Positions 1-8,594 are shown, numbered from the stretch's first letter. The stretch: 64,000 nt of DNA from Aneurinibacillus soli (GCF_002355375.1 NZ_AP017312.1:1009001-1073000); one strand, 5' to 3'. A program made the numbers and translations. Notes: a model not told the origin generated them from the letters alone.

Positions 1-1947
1 GCCTGTAAGACCATCGCGCCAGGAGAGCATTTCAAGACGATGATTAGCTTCCTGAAGCTGTTGTTCCAAAAGCTTTCGTTCTGTAATATCACGAGATACG
101 GCTACAATTTTTTCTAGCGCGCCTTCCACCGTTCGAATGGTTGCTAGATTTGTCTCAAACCACACATATTCTCCACTCTTTTGGCGAATACGATACGTAG
201 AAGAGGTGTAGTTTACATGTTGGAGGGTAAGAAAGGCATTGTGTACATATTCGAGATCGTCCGGATGAATAAGCAGATATGCACTTTTTCCTAACAAGTT
301 GTCCATTTCATACTGAAGTAACCGATGGCATGCTGGTGAAACATATAAATACTCACCTTCTACGTTATGAATGGTAATCATATCCCCGGATGTCTCTGCG
401 AGCAAACGGAATTTCTCTTCACTATCCTGTAGTGCCTTTTCGATCTTTTTCCGTTCTGTAATATCTCGTACTATAACCAAGGAACCTGGATTTCCATTAT
501 ACGTTATCGGATTTGCCACAGTTTCTGTATAGATGATCGTTCCATCTAATCGAAGCAATTTTTCCTCCAACAACTCTGCCTGCTTCTTATTTTCATAGGA
601 AGAAGCGACTCGTTCTTTAACTTGCAGCAAAGAATCTGGATGAACTAAACTTATAACATCTTTTCCTATCAATTCTTCAGGGTGATTTGCTCCAAACAAG
701 AGAGCTCCTTCCTGATTCATGAATACAATCTTGCCTTTACTATGGACCAAAACAGTATGTGGGGATGTTTCGATAAGCGTTCGATACCGTTCTTCACTAT
801 CTTCCAGCCCATGAATGGTAGTCTCAACTGTTTCAGCCATTAAATTAAAGGCGCTGCAAACCTCTTGAAACTCAATAGCTCGTGGTGCCACCTCTTTGAC
901 ATCAATTCGATATTTATAGTTACTTTTTTGGATAAGTCGTACTCCGTTTAAAACAAACTGTAGAGGACGTTCTATATGATGGGATACCTTTAGTACGATG
1001 TATAAAACAAAAGCAACTATACATAGGATACTCATGATGATAATGAACATCGAATTGTAAAGGGAGTCAAGCATCTCTGCTTGATTTACTTCAGCGATGA
1101 CGAGCCATTTCCCATTCTGTGTCCAATGATAAGCCCCAAGTGACTCCACTCCTCTATAATTAGAATAGGGGAGAACTACCGAGAGGTTAGTTTGAGCTTT
1201 TTGTACAATCTCTGTATGGACTTTTAAATTCAATCTTGCTGTACTAGATACCATACCATACTTTATAAGATCGGCTATAAACCTTGATTCAGTTATCATG
1301 ACTCCTTCCCGATTAACTAAATAAGTCTCTCCTGTTTTTCCAAAGCGCATTCTCTCCATAATTTTTTCAACTGTGCGAGGCTCTACAACCCCGGCGATAA
1401 CCCCTTGGAACTGTTGCTGAGAGTCAATAATAGGACAAGAAACGATAATAGAAGGCTTGCCGGTTGCACGGGCAATGATAACGTCACTGACAAATTCTTT
1501 TCCTTTTTTTCCTTCTTGAAAGTAATCGCGGTCCGATAAATTAATACTAGCTTGATTTTTTATTTTTGCTCCGCTTTTGCTTGAATCTATTTCTATAAAA
1601 CCGTTTTTATTAATGTATGTCAACATATCAAATTCACTTTGCAGATTAACTGCCGAAGTTAAAATGTTTTTCATTCTTTCTTTGTCCAGGTTTCTTATTT
1701 CGTTAAGATTTGAAATAGTCCTGATGTATGAAGAACGTTCATTGAACCAGTTTTCGATCGCTGTGCTTTGTAGGGAAACGGTTTGCTCCAGGTAATTCAT
1801 TTGGTCTGCTTTTATGCCACGACTTATTATAAAAAAAGTTGGAATAAGACTTGAAATTCCGATAAGAAATACAAAGAAAATCCCCCAAAACTGCAGTCGA
1901 CTTTTGATTGTCTTTAATCGAAAAAGTCTGTATATGTAGTTAAACAA
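1..1947 (-). CDS. Cache-HAMP-PAS-PAS-GGDEF diguanylate cyclase (3' end outside window)
   Basis: Membrane-bound signalling protein, probably synthesising c-di-GMP. The 649 codons visible read as an N-terminal membrane segment (about residues 20-42), an extracellular Cache sensor region (about 45-290, with YLVNREGVM), a second membrane segment, a HAMP-like linker and two PAS domains, each ending in a DITERK-type motif. The frame leaves the window at LSWRDGLTG, the typical opening of a GGDEF domain, so the catalytic site itself is not visible and a histidine kinase is unlikely. A TTG start at 1947 is chosen because AAAGGGGAGG lies just upstream; an in-frame ATG at 1968 has no ribosome-binding site. 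It is divergent from a second Cache-GGDEF gene. The region is richer in A+T than the rest of the window. Confidence 0.85.
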   Translation of the reverse strand, partial: MFNYIYRLFRLKTIKSRLQFWGIFFVFLIGISSLIPTFFIISRGIKADQMNYLEQTVSLQSTAIENWFNERSSYIRTISNLNEIRNLDKERMKNILTSAVNLQSEFDMLTYINKNGFIEIDSSKSGAKIKNQASINLSDRDYFQEGKKGKEFVSDVIIARATGKPSIIVSCPIIDSQQQFQGVIAGVVEPRTVEKIMERMRFGKTGETYLVNREGVMITESRFIADLIKYGMVSSTARLNLKVHTEIVQKAQTNLSVVLPYSNYRGVESLGAYHWTQNGKWLVIAEVNQAEMLDSLYNSMFIIIMSILCIVAFVLYIVLKVSHHIERPLQFVLNGVRLIQKSNYKYRIDVKEVAPRAIEFQEVCSAFNLMAETVETTIHGLEDSEERYRTLIETSPHTVLVHSKGKIVFMNQEGALLFGANHPEELIGKDVISLVHPDSLLQVKERVASSYENKKQAELLEEKLLRLDGTIIYTETVANPITYNGNPGSLVIVRDITERKKIEKALQDSEEKFRLLAETSGDMITIHNVEGEYLYVSPACHRLLQYEMDNLLGKSAYLLIHPDDLEYVHNAFLTLQHVNYTSSTYRIRQKSGEYVWFETNLATIRTVEGALEKIVAVSRDITERKLLEQQLQEANHRLEMLSWRDGLTG

Positions 1948-2337
1948 AAAAGCCTCCCCTTTCTTCATAAAAATAATAAATCTACAAAGAAGATGGTCGG
2001 TTGCACTATTGACTCTTATTCATCCAAGTGCCCATAGTACAGATGAATATTCATTGTCTCCACTTTTTTGTTATACTAATGATATAGTAAATTATTACTA
2101 GGTAATATTACATTTTTAATACTTAAAAATCAAGGGAAATTTATCCATAAGCTGAACAGTCACTTCGTGATTTTACAAATAATAGAATATATACTTGCTA
2201 ATAGTATGTGGTGTGATACAATACTTTAAAAATTGAATATATTTACCAGATTAGAATGATTATTTAGAATTTTGTGTTAATTTTGCGCTATAGTTTGATA
2301 GGACAATATTACTGAATCAAGAATAGGAGAAATTATA
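1948..2337. other. Noncoding divergent region between two cyclase genes
   Basis: About 390 bases of A+T-rich DNA between divergent genes, with no convincing gene. A weak sigma-A-like pair precedes the rightward gene: TTGCGC at 2283-2288 and TATTAC at 2307-2312 with an 18-base spacer, four of six matches each. No terminator or riboswitch signature was recognised. Confidence 0.5.
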
Positions 2338-3921
2338 ATGAAAAAAATGAAATTGTCTTTGCGACATTTAATTATATTTGTCGCCCTTTTGTCGTGTGTT
2401 TTGACTCTCGTTAGTAGTTTGTGGAGTGGCTATCATACTGATAAACAAACGCTGATTGCAAATAATTTAGAAACCAATCGTGTATATGCTCAAAAGCTTG
2501 CCGAAACAACAGATATATTTTTTAAAGCTACTCTTCAAACTTTACGATTCAGTTCCATGGATATTGCTTCTTTTATGCAAAACGATGAACAGAAGCTTCT
2601 TCATGAGGCGAACCGTTTAAAAGAGCAAACCAATACGTTTAATTCTGTCGTCATCACAGACGCAAAAGGAAAAATTTTAGCTACATCTCCACAATCTTTA
2701 CAATTAAAAGATAAAATGTTAGCATCCCCTGGTGGGAAGCAAGCGTTAAAAGAGAAAAAACCATTAATATCCAAACCATACACTGCTATTACCGGCCGAC
2801 TCGTTATCTTTATTTCACATCCTATTTTTGATAAAAAAGGAAACTACCTTGGATTAGTAGGTGGAACCCTGTATTTAAAGGAAAAGAATATATTAAACAC
2901 TCTGTTAGGTGAACATTTTTATCAAGATGGTTCCTATGTATATGTAGTCGATGGAGATGGACGCGTAGTTTATCATCAAAATCCTCAGAGAGTCAATGAT
3001 GTTGTAGTAGAAAACCCTGTTGTTCAAAAGATTATGCAGGGAAAAAGTGGAGCGGAACAGGTTATCAATACGAAAAAACAAGACATGCTAGCTGGATATT
3101 CGTATATTCCGATTGCTGACTGGGGAATCGTTGCTCAACGTCCAGTGGATCAGGCGTTGGCACCTGCTACAGAAATGCTTAACGAAATGGTACAACAATC
3201 ACTTCCTTTCTTACTTGTATCCCTACTTGTTATATGGTGGATTTCAAGGAGAATTGCACAACCCTTACATCAACTCGCGCATTATACTGAAAACAGTACT
3301 GAAAATAGTCAAGAAAAACACATAGAAAACGTGATGGCGTGGTACTATGAAGCAATTCAACTAAAAAAATCACTTCTTCATAGCCTGGTCTTTCTCCATA
3401 ATAGGGTTAACTATTTTATGTATCAATCGACAACAGATCCACTAACAAAGCTTACGAATCGTCGGACGATGGATGAAAAAATGAAGAATTGGGTAGAAAA
3501 CGATGTCCCTTTTTCGTTAATTTTATTAGATATAGATCGCTTCAAGAGGGTGAATGATACATATGGGCACTCTATCGGAGATGAGGTTTTAAAATTTTTA
3601 GCCTGTCAGATGAACGAAGTTTCACGAGAAAGTGATATATGCTGTCGCTTTGGGGGAGAAGAGTTTGTCATTTTGCTCCCTCATACTGAGAAAATGGAAG
3701 CTTTTAAGGTAGCTGAACGATTACGTATGAACATGGAATCGAGTACTAGCCCATGTGGTGAGACTGTGACCATTTCGGCTGGAGTTTCTTCTTACCCTGA
3801 TTGTACATCCGAAATTACGAAAGTAATCGAACAAGCAGATGAATGTTTATACGAAGCTAAAAATAGCGGACGGAATCGCACGATCGTTTTTGAGCATAGC
3901 CATAAGGTTTTACAATGTTAG
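2338..3921 (+). CDS. Cache-GGDEF diguanylate cyclase
   Basis: Predicted membrane diguanylate cyclase making c-di-GMP from two GTP. The 527 residues contain a transmembrane helix (about 9-30), an extracellular Cache sensor region (35-280), a second helix (289-305), a degenerate HAMP-like linker and a C-terminal GGDEF domain (365-520). The active-site motif is GGEEF near 439-443, preceded five residues earlier by RESD, a match to the allosteric RxxD I-site, so product feedback is expected. DPLTKLTNRR and DIDRFKRVND are the usual GGDEF landmarks. The neighbouring divergent gene is also a Cache-GGDEF protein, and a universal stress protein gene follows 22 bases downstream, suggesting cotranscription. 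The sensed ligand cannot be inferred. Confidence 0.92.
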   Translation: MKKMKLSLRHLIIFVALLSCVLTLVSSLWSGYHTDKQTLIANNLETNRVYAQKLAETTDIFFKATLQTLRFSSMDIASFMQNDEQKLLHEANRLKEQTNTFNSVVITDAKGKILATSPQSLQLKDKMLASPGGKQALKEKKPLISKPYTAITGRLVIFISHPIFDKKGNYLGLVGGTLYLKEKNILNTLLGEHFYQDGSYVYVVDGDGRVVYHQNPQRVNDVVVENPVVQKIMQGKSGAEQVINTKKQDMLAGYSYIPIADWGIVAQRPVDQALAPATEMLNEMVQQSLPFLLVSLLVIWWISRRIAQPLHQLAHYTENSTENSQEKHIENVMAWYYEAIQLKKSLLHSLVFLHNRVNYFMYQSTTDPLTKLTNRRTMDEKMKNWVENDVPFSLILLDIDRFKRVNDTYGHSIGDEVLKFLACQMNEVSRESDICCRFGGEEFVILLPHTEKMEAFKVAERLRMNMESSTSPCGETVTISAGVSSYPDCTSEITKVIEQADECLYEAKNSGRNRTIVFEHSHKVLQC

Positions 3922-3943
3922 TCTTATCAAGGGAGAATAGGTA

Positions 3944-4354
3944 ATGAAGATTTTAATTGCAGTTGATGAGTCTCTATTCACAAAAAAATCATTTGAGTTT
4001 ATTACTACGAATTCTTTTAAAGATATTGAGGAACTACATCTTGTTCATGTTATTCCAGATTATGGACATGTTGTTGATGTATATCCTGAAATAAAACATA
4101 AACTAATAGAGCAGGCGACTGAGTTATTAGAAAAAAATTTGGGCTATATAAATGATATGGAAGTAATAAAAATACCCGAAATTTTACAAGGGGAATCGAT
4201 TGCACAATGTCTTTGTCAGTATTGTGATACTCATGAAATAGACCTTGTTCTTATAGGTTGTCGAGGATTATCGGATTACGATTCGTTGTCATTAGGTAGT
4301 GTAAGTCATAATCTAGTTAATCAATCCAAGATATCGGTGCTTATTGTTAAATAG
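3944..4354 (+). CDS. Universal stress protein (UspA family)
   Basis: A 136-residue single-domain Usp protein of normal family length. The nucleotide-binding signature is visible near the C terminus as G-x2-G-x9-G-S within GCRGLSDYDSLSLGSVS, which predicts an ATP-binding type. GGGAG lies ahead of the ATG. The gene sits between a diguanylate cyclase gene and a small zinc-ribbon gene in the same direction with short gaps, so the three probably share a transcript ending at the terminator near 4606. A stress-linked role is inferred from the family only. Confidence 0.88.
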   Translation: MKILIAVDESLFTKKSFEFITTNSFKDIEELHLVHVIPDYGHVVDVYPEIKHKLIEQATELLEKNLGYINDMEVIKIPEILQGESIAQCLCQYCDTHEIDLVLIGCRGLSDYDSLSLGSVSHNLVNQSKISVLIVK

Positions 4355-4369
4355 AGGGGGGAGGAGGAA

Positions 4370-4555
4370 ATGATGAAAAAGAAAATGTGCTGTTTTTGTT
4401 TGCAGATATCTCTAGGTTTTGAAGGCGGAGAATGGATATGTCCCTCTTGTGGAAAAGATATTACACCGCTAGCATTTGTAGAAGAGAATCAAGAATTTAC
4501 TAGCGAGTATATTCAGTCCATTATGGTATACAAAGAAAAAGTTTACAGTGAATGA
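4370..4555 (+). CDS. Small zinc-ribbon-like protein
   Basis: A 61-residue protein with two cysteine pairs, CCFC near residue 7 and CPSC near residue 26, spaced like a rubredoxin- or zinc-ribbon-type knuckle, followed by an acidic tail. The start has a very strong ribosome-binding site, GAGGGGGGAGGAGG. It is the last gene before a strong intrinsic terminator and follows the universal stress protein gene by 15 bases. I do not recognise the family; metal binding is inferred from the cysteines alone. Confidence 0.7.
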   Translation: MMKKKMCCFCLQISLGFEGGEWICPSCGKDITPLAFVEENQEFTSEYIQSIMVYKEKVYSE

Positions 4556-4606
4556 AAAGGTGCTGCAAGCAGGAGGGAGAACCTTCTGCTTGCAGCACCT
4601 TTTTTG
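4556..4606 (+). terminator. Intrinsic terminator after the zinc-ribbon gene
   Basis: A long inverted repeat, AAGGTGCTGCAAGCAG paired with CTGCTTGCAGCACCTT, followed by a T run. It probably ends the cyclase-Usp-zinc-ribbon transcript. Confidence 0.92.
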
Positions 4607-4684
4607 TGTCTTTGCCATCCAAGCCAAAATAAAAAACAAACATACAGTGATATAAGAATTTATTCAAAGGAGGAGTATGTCATA

Positions 4685-5047
4685 ATGAAGAAAGTGTTTA
4701 AAGTAAACAGAAAATCTACAGGTAAAACAAATCAAAGGCGAGCACAGCGGCATACACACGAATTCCTAGGAAGTTTAAAGTTGGCAGAAATGGGGATTGA
4801 CAGACATAATCATCGTTTTGCAGGCGTTACAGGTCAAGCCATTCCAAGAGGACGGAGCCACGTTCACGTTATATCTACGAATACAGACTTTTTCGGCCAC
4901 TTTCACCAAGTGAAAATCGTTACGGGCCCTGCTATTCCTATCGGGAATGGTAAACACATACACTTTGTTAAAGGGCAAACCACATTGGTTGATGGCCACC
5001 TTCATAGATTTGCCTTTGCTACGTTAATTGAAAATCCGCTTACTTGA
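4685..5047 (+). CDS. ymaF: YmaF family histidine-rich protein
   Basis: A 120-residue protein matching the YmaF family by its repeated His-x-His patterns (HTHEFLGS, RHNHRFAGVTG, HVHVIS, HLHRFAF). The function of YmaF is not known; the regularly spaced histidines suggest metal binding, which is inference. The ATG at 4685 is chosen because AAGGAGGAG stands 7 bases upstream; a longer frame opens at 4604 but starts inside the preceding terminator. It is a stand-alone gene converging on the metallophosphoesterase gene. Confidence 0.82.
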   Translation: MKKVFKVNRKSTGKTNQRRAQRHTHEFLGSLKLAEMGIDRHNHRFAGVTGQAIPRGRSHVHVISTNTDFFGHFHQVKIVTGPAIPIGNGKHIHFVKGQTTLVDGHLHRFAFATLIENPLT

Positions 5048-5065
5048 TTAGATAAGATTGCATTT

Positions 5066-6067
5066 TTATTGGAGAATCGGAACCGTAAACTGCGCTCCAG
5101 GAATCCACTGCTTCTTCGTAAAACTCCGTCCTTTAATCTCCACTTTGTTGGTATACACATTCACAACAAGTCCTTCACTTGCTTCCCCTTTCACCGGAGT
5201 TCCGCCTCCGGGTTGTCCATTGTCGGTCCATGGCTGTGCCACTGAGCTTGTATTAACCATCGTAAAATTATCCTGTACAAACGTTTGTGGCAGCTTCAGC
5301 TCCCAGTGCGTGTGTCCGGTAAATAGGATTGCTTCCGGGAAGCGGTTCAGAATATCTTTCAGTGCTTCATGCTGCACAACGGCCCGATTGTTTGTACAGC
5401 ACGTATGCGTCCCTGACACGGTATATGGAAGCGGCTGATGCAAAAAGACAAAAATCGGTTTTCCTGTTTGTGAGGCTTTTACAAGCGTTTGTTCCAGCCA
5501 GTCCAGTTGTTTTTTTGACAAATACGCGTCTTCTAAGTTGCCAGGGTTAGACTGGCGATATTGCTCGGAACCAAGGAAAACAAACGTATAACCTTTTATC
5601 ACCTTGGCATGGTATACGCTTTTTTCTCCTGTTAGAGATAAGAAGCGTGCGATGGAAGCACGTTCGGTTTCTCCGTTTGGGAAAGTAGCAGCAGACCGTG
5701 CTCGATTCTTGTTGTGCCAGGCTTTAAAAAATTCATGGTTGCCGATTGTGTAGTATACACGGGGTGGATGCGGATTGCTTTGAAGTGTTTCTTTGAGCTT
5801 CTGGTAATCCGCTGGTTCCCCGTCTGTTAAGTCGCCGTTTATAATAAGTGCATCTGCCGCTGGACTTGCGCTGTGCAGATCTTGTAGGGCTGCGGCGAAT
5901 TTTTGCAGACTTTTTGGCTGGGGAGCTTGAATATGAATATCGCTAATGACCGGAAAGCTGAGAACGGGCTTTCCGGTATTTTGCGCATGGCTTGAGACGG
6001 TTGGAATGACAAGGGTGCTGGCAGTAAGCAGTGCAGTAAGCAGTGCAGTAAGCAGAGTCTTATTCAC
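5066..6067 (-). CDS. Exported calcineurin-like metallophosphoesterase
   Basis: A 333-residue secreted metallophosphoesterase. A Sec signal peptide occupies about residues 1-28, with a hydrophobic stretch made of repeated LLTA units and likely cleavage after SSHA. The dimetal motifs of the fold follow in order: D-x-H (SDIH), GDLTDG, GNHEF, a later histidine (FLHQPL) and GHTHWE. The substrate is unknown; the family includes phosphodiesterases and phosphomonoesterases. The start is GTG with GGAG eight bases upstream. Three tandem 12-base units lie within the signal-peptide codons. The gene is divergent from an exported superoxide dismutase gene. Confidence 0.85.
   Translation of the reverse strand: MNKTLLTALLTALLTASTLVIPTVSSHAQNTGKPVLSFPVISDIHIQAPQPKSLQKFAAALQDLHSASPAADALIINGDLTDGEPADYQKLKETLQSNPHPPRVYYTIGNHEFFKAWHNKNRARSAATFPNGETERASIARFLSLTGEKSVYHAKVIKGYTFVFLGSEQYRQSNPGNLEDAYLSKKQLDWLEQTLVKASQTGKPIFVFLHQPLPYTVSGTHTCCTNNRAVVQHEALKDILNRFPEAILFTGHTHWELKLPQTFVQDNFTMVNTSSVAQPWTDNGQPGGGTPVKGEASEGLVVNVYTNKVEIKGRSFTKKQWIPGAQFTVPILQ
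6021..6056. repeat. 12-bp tandem repeat inside a signal-peptide coding region
   Basis: Three copies of GCAGTAAGCAGT, in frame, encoding the repeated LLTA segment of the metallophosphoesterase signal peptide. Slippage would lengthen or shorten the hydrophobic core by four residues per unit. Confidence 0.85.
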
Positions 6068-6110
6068 AGTGGAATCTCCTTTTTATATAGTGTTTCGATA
6101 AGGCTGGGAA

Positions 6111-6190
6111 TTATTTATCGCGACAAATCCGTATAAAATCACCAAGCCGGACGCATACTACGGGCTGTGCCCGGTAGCTGGATTGGGGCC
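6111..6190 (+). promoter_or_regulatory. Candidate GEMM-I (c-di-GMP-I) riboswitch-like leader
   Basis: The leader of the superoxide dismutase gene resembles the 3' half of the c-di-GMP-I aptamer: GGACGCA, then a hairpin CTACGGGC-TGT-GCCCGGTAG, then GCTGGATTG. The 5' half is weaker: CGACAAATCCG could pair its TCCG with CGGA of CGGACGCA, but the usual GGCAAACC and GAAA tetraloop are not clear. No terminator follows, and the Shine-Dalgarno GGAGG lies about 15 bases past the candidate aptamer, so any control would be translational. The similarity may be coincidental. Confidence 0.35.
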
Positions 6191-6214
6191 AGTTTACATA
6201 CGGAGGATTGATTT

Positions 6215-6949
6215 ATGAAAAAACTTCTTTATACGACAGTTTTCGGAACGATGCTTGTATGCAGTTCAGCATACGCAGCCAGTCATAACGAACAGGTAGC
6301 TGCTCCGACAGGGGAGATGAGCAGTATGCAGATGGTGCCGATTGGCGAGCATAAACTGCCACCGCTTCCTTATGCCTATAACGCGTTGGAACCATATATT
6401 GATGAGCAAACAATGCGCCTGCATCATGACATTCACCACAAGGCGTATGTGGATGGCCTCAATAAGGCGGAAAAAGAAATGCAGAAGGCACGTGAGACCG
6501 GCGACTACGCACTTATTAAGCATTGGGAGCGCGAAGCGGCTTTTAATGGCTCCGGGCACTATTTGCATACAATTTTCTGGCAGAATATGAAGCCTGCGGG
6601 CGGCGGAGAAGCATACGGCCCGATAGCCAGTGAAATTAAAACATCATTTGGCAGCTTTGATAAGTTCAAGGCGCAATTCTCAGCGGCAGCAGAAAAAGTG
6701 GAAGGGTCCGGCTGGGCGATGCTTGTTTGGAGTCCACAGGCGGGACGTCTGGAAATTTTGCAGGCCGAGAAACACCAAAACTTAACCCAGCAAGGTGTCA
6801 TTCCTTTGCTTGTTCTTGATGTATGGGAACATGCTTACTACTTGAAATATCAAAACAAGCGTGCTGATTATATAAAAGCCTGGTGGAATGTAGTGAACTG
6901 GGATGATGTCAATACGCGCTATGTACAGGCTAAAGGAGTTAAGGAATAA
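6215..6949 (+). CDS. Exported Mn/Fe superoxide dismutase
   Basis: Converts superoxide to oxygen and hydrogen peroxide. The 244-residue product has a clear N-terminal signal peptide (residues 1-21, ending AYA) and a linker before the iron/manganese dismutase domain. Metal ligands are visible as H70 in LHHDIHHKAYV, H118 in YLHTIFW, and D202 and H206 in DVWEHAYY. Cytosolic bacterial dismutases of this family are about 200 residues and lack the leader, so the protein is predicted to act outside the membrane. GGAGG stands well placed before the ATG. The divergent neighbour also has a signal peptide. Whether Mn or Fe is used cannot be decided here. Confidence 0.92.
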   Translation: MKKLLYTTVFGTMLVCSSAYAASHNEQVAAPTGEMSSMQMVPIGEHKLPPLPYAYNALEPYIDEQTMRLHHDIHHKAYVDGLNKAEKEMQKARETGDYALIKHWEREAAFNGSGHYLHTIFWQNMKPAGGGEAYGPIASEIKTSFGSFDKFKAQFSAAAEKVEGSGWAMLVWSPQAGRLEILQAEKHQNLTQQGVIPLLVLDVWEHAYYLKYQNKRADYIKAWWNVVNWDDVNTRYVQAKGVKE

Positions 6950-6951
6950 GG

Positions 6952-7034
6952 AAAAGCCGCAGTTCCGTACAAGTTTTATACACGGTTTATCGACAGATTA
7001 CACGTGTATAAACACATACGGAGTGCGGCTTTTT
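6952..7034 (+). terminator. Two-part hairpin terminator after the dismutase gene
   Basis: Outer stem AAAAGCCGCA paired with TGCGGCTTTTT and a TACGGA extension. Within it lies a second stem, TTTATACACG paired with CGTGTATAAA. A T-rich run follows. Confidence 0.88.
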
Positions 7035-7037
7035 ATT

Positions 7038-7295
7038 TTAGAGATGAGAAGAATGCATTTCTGGAACGGCCATTGTTTTTTGCAGCCCACAGTGTGGGCA
7101 GCTAGAGATGTGCATGCATTCATGATGCAGTTGATCGAGGTATCCGTTCGTCATGGACACGTCTCCCCATTCGTTATACGGACTGTACGGACCGTAGAGC
7201 GCCTCGAGTTTTCCTGCGTCTTCCATTCGATGTCCACAGGAAGGGCAATGCGCATCGAGATGAGAAAAACCGTTGCAAATGGGACACATGGACAA
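7038..7295 (-). CDS. Small cysteine-rich zinc-ribbon protein
   Basis: An 85-residue protein with three C-P-x-C motifs: CPIC (residue 4), CPSC (about 18) and CPHC (about 67), plus several histidines (LHHECMH). This predicts one or more zinc knuckles. A TTG start at 7295 is preferred because GGAGG is seven bases upstream; ATG at 7289 is the alternative. I do not recognise the family. It converges on the dismutase gene terminator and lies just downstream of a 59-residue membrane protein gene on the same strand. Confidence 0.72.
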   Translation of the reverse strand: MSMCPICNGFSHLDAHCPSCGHRMEDAGKLEALYGPYSPYNEWGDVSMTNGYLDQLHHECMHISSCPHCGLQKTMAVPEMHSSHL

Positions 7296-7324
7296 CTCAA
7301 TTCCTCCTTTCTACATCAAAACGA

Positions 7325-7504
7325 CTAATTGCGCCGGTTTAGCAGGTCGGCATACAAGGCATAACTGGCTAGAACACCAAAGGAAAGAACAGCCGCAAGC
7401 AGACCAGCTGTGCTACCACTTCCAAAGTATAGCAGGAGGGGAATCCCAACTGTTACAACAATGATGAGTAATTTGTAGACCGCAGAAATCGCAGTGCGTG
7501 TCAT
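7325..7504 (-). CDS. 59-residue two-helix membrane protein
   Basis: A short frame beginning MTRTAISAVYKLLIIVV and ending LYADLLNRRN. It has two hydrophobic segments (about residues 11-27 and 33-51), and AAGGATG precedes the ATG by eight bases. The topology and ribosome-binding site support a real small gene, which could be cotranscribed with the zinc-ribbon gene 29 bases downstream. No family recognised. Confidence 0.65.
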   Translation of the reverse strand: MTRTAISAVYKLLIIVVTVGIPLLLYFGSGSTAGLLAAVLSFGVLASYALYADLLNRRN

Positions 7505-7555
7505 GTAATCACATCCTTTTTTCTTAAGGTCCCTCCAGGCTCTCCTTTTATGCGA

Positions 7556-7590
7556 AACAAAAAATCCCGCCTGAAAAAGGGCGGGATAAG
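7556..7590 (-). terminator. Terminator of the ferredoxin-NADP reductase gene
   Basis: On the minus strand, ATCCCGCCC pairs with GGCGGGAT and is followed by TTTTTTG. It begins six bases beyond the stop codon. Confidence 0.92.
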
Positions 7591-7595
7591 GGATG

Positions 7596-8594
7596 CTACA
7601 GCTTCATGCTAGAGCTGTGAGCCGGCTGCACACGTGCTTCCGGGTCCATATATGATTTCGCATTGTTCACGGCAGTCGGAGCTTCTCCGAAACCGACAGC
7701 GATGAGTTTGATTTTGCCTGGATATGTAGCAATGTCACCGGCAGCATAGATGCCCGGGATATTTGTTTCCATGCGGGAATTCACGCTGATGGCCCCCTTC
7801 TCGAATTCAAGACCCCAGTTTTTGATTGGGCCAAGAGAGGAGATAAAGCCGAAGTTTACAATGACAGCGTCTACATTTTCGGTAACAAGTTCTTCTGTAC
7901 TGCTATTGCGAAGGATAACCTTCTCAATTTTATCTGTGCCCTCAAGTGCATGAGGTTCGTATGGAGTGAGCACGTTAACCTTTGAGTTCATTAAATTCTC
8001 AACACTGTGCTCGTGGGCACGGAATTTGTCGCGACGGTGTACAATGGTAACTTTTTCTGCGATTGGCTCAAGCATCAGGGCCCAGTCTACAGCAGAATCA
8101 CCACCGCCGAATATGACCACTTTTTGCCCAGCAAATTTATTCAAATCGTCTACAAAGTAATGCAGGTTCGCCTTTTCAAACTGTTCTGCACCTTCCACTT
8201 CCAGTCTACGCGGCTCAAATGCGCCAACGCCAGCTGTAATGATGATGGTGCGGGAGAGGTGTACGCCTTTGTCTGTTGTAATCTCAAAAAGGTCTTCTGC
8301 TTTTTTCTCAATATTCATCACTTTTTCTTCAAGGCAGGCTGTTGTTTCAAACTGGTCCATTTGTTCTTTCAGACGGTCGATCAATTCTTGTGCCCGGATT
8401 TTAGGAAAGCCAGCTACGTCATAAATGTACTTTTCTGGATAGAGTGCGGATAGTTGTCCGCCGAGTTGTGGCATGCTTTCGATGATCTTGCAACTTGATT
8501 GACGCATACCAGCGTAGAATGCAGTGAACAGTCCTGCCGGGCCACCGCCTACGATGGTAATGTCATACACTTTTTCATCTCTTGTAAGATCCAT
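7596..8594 (-). CDS. yumC: Ferredoxin (flavodoxin)-NADP+ reductase, thioredoxin-reductase type
   Basis: A 332-residue flavoenzyme transferring electrons between NADPH and ferredoxin or flavodoxin, matching the YumC type of FNR. The FAD-binding [14 protein letters not shown] is at about residue 16 and the NADPH-binding [10 protein letters not shown] at about 162. The C-terminal FAD signature [10 protein letters not shown] is near 290. The CxxC redox pair of thioredoxin reductase is absent, which separates it from that enzyme. GGAGG lies nine bases before the ATG. It is divergent from ndh, as yumC and yumB are neighbours in B. subtilis. The intervening region carries a promoter for ndh. Confidence 0.93.
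   Translation of the reverse strand: MDLTRDEKVYDITIVGGGPAGLFTAFYAGMRQSSCKIIESMPQLGGQLSALYPEKYIYDVAGFPKIRAQELIDRLKEQMDQFETTACLEEKVMNIEKKAEDLFEITTDKGVHLSRTIIITAGVGAFEPRRLEVEGAEQFEKANLHYFVDDLNKFAGQKVVIFGGGDSAVDWALMLEPIAEKVTIVHRRDKFRAHEHSVENLMNSKVNVLTPYEPHALEGTDKIEKVILRNSSTEELVTENVDAVIVNFGFISSLGPIKNWGLEFEKGAISVNSRMETNIPGIYAAGDIATYPGKIKLIAVGFGEAPTAVNNAKSYMDPEARVQPAHSSSMKL

Noticed and set aside
4604-4684. N-terminal extension of YmaF from 4604
   Set aside because: It would start inside the upstream terminator; a strong ribosome-binding site supports ATG 4685.
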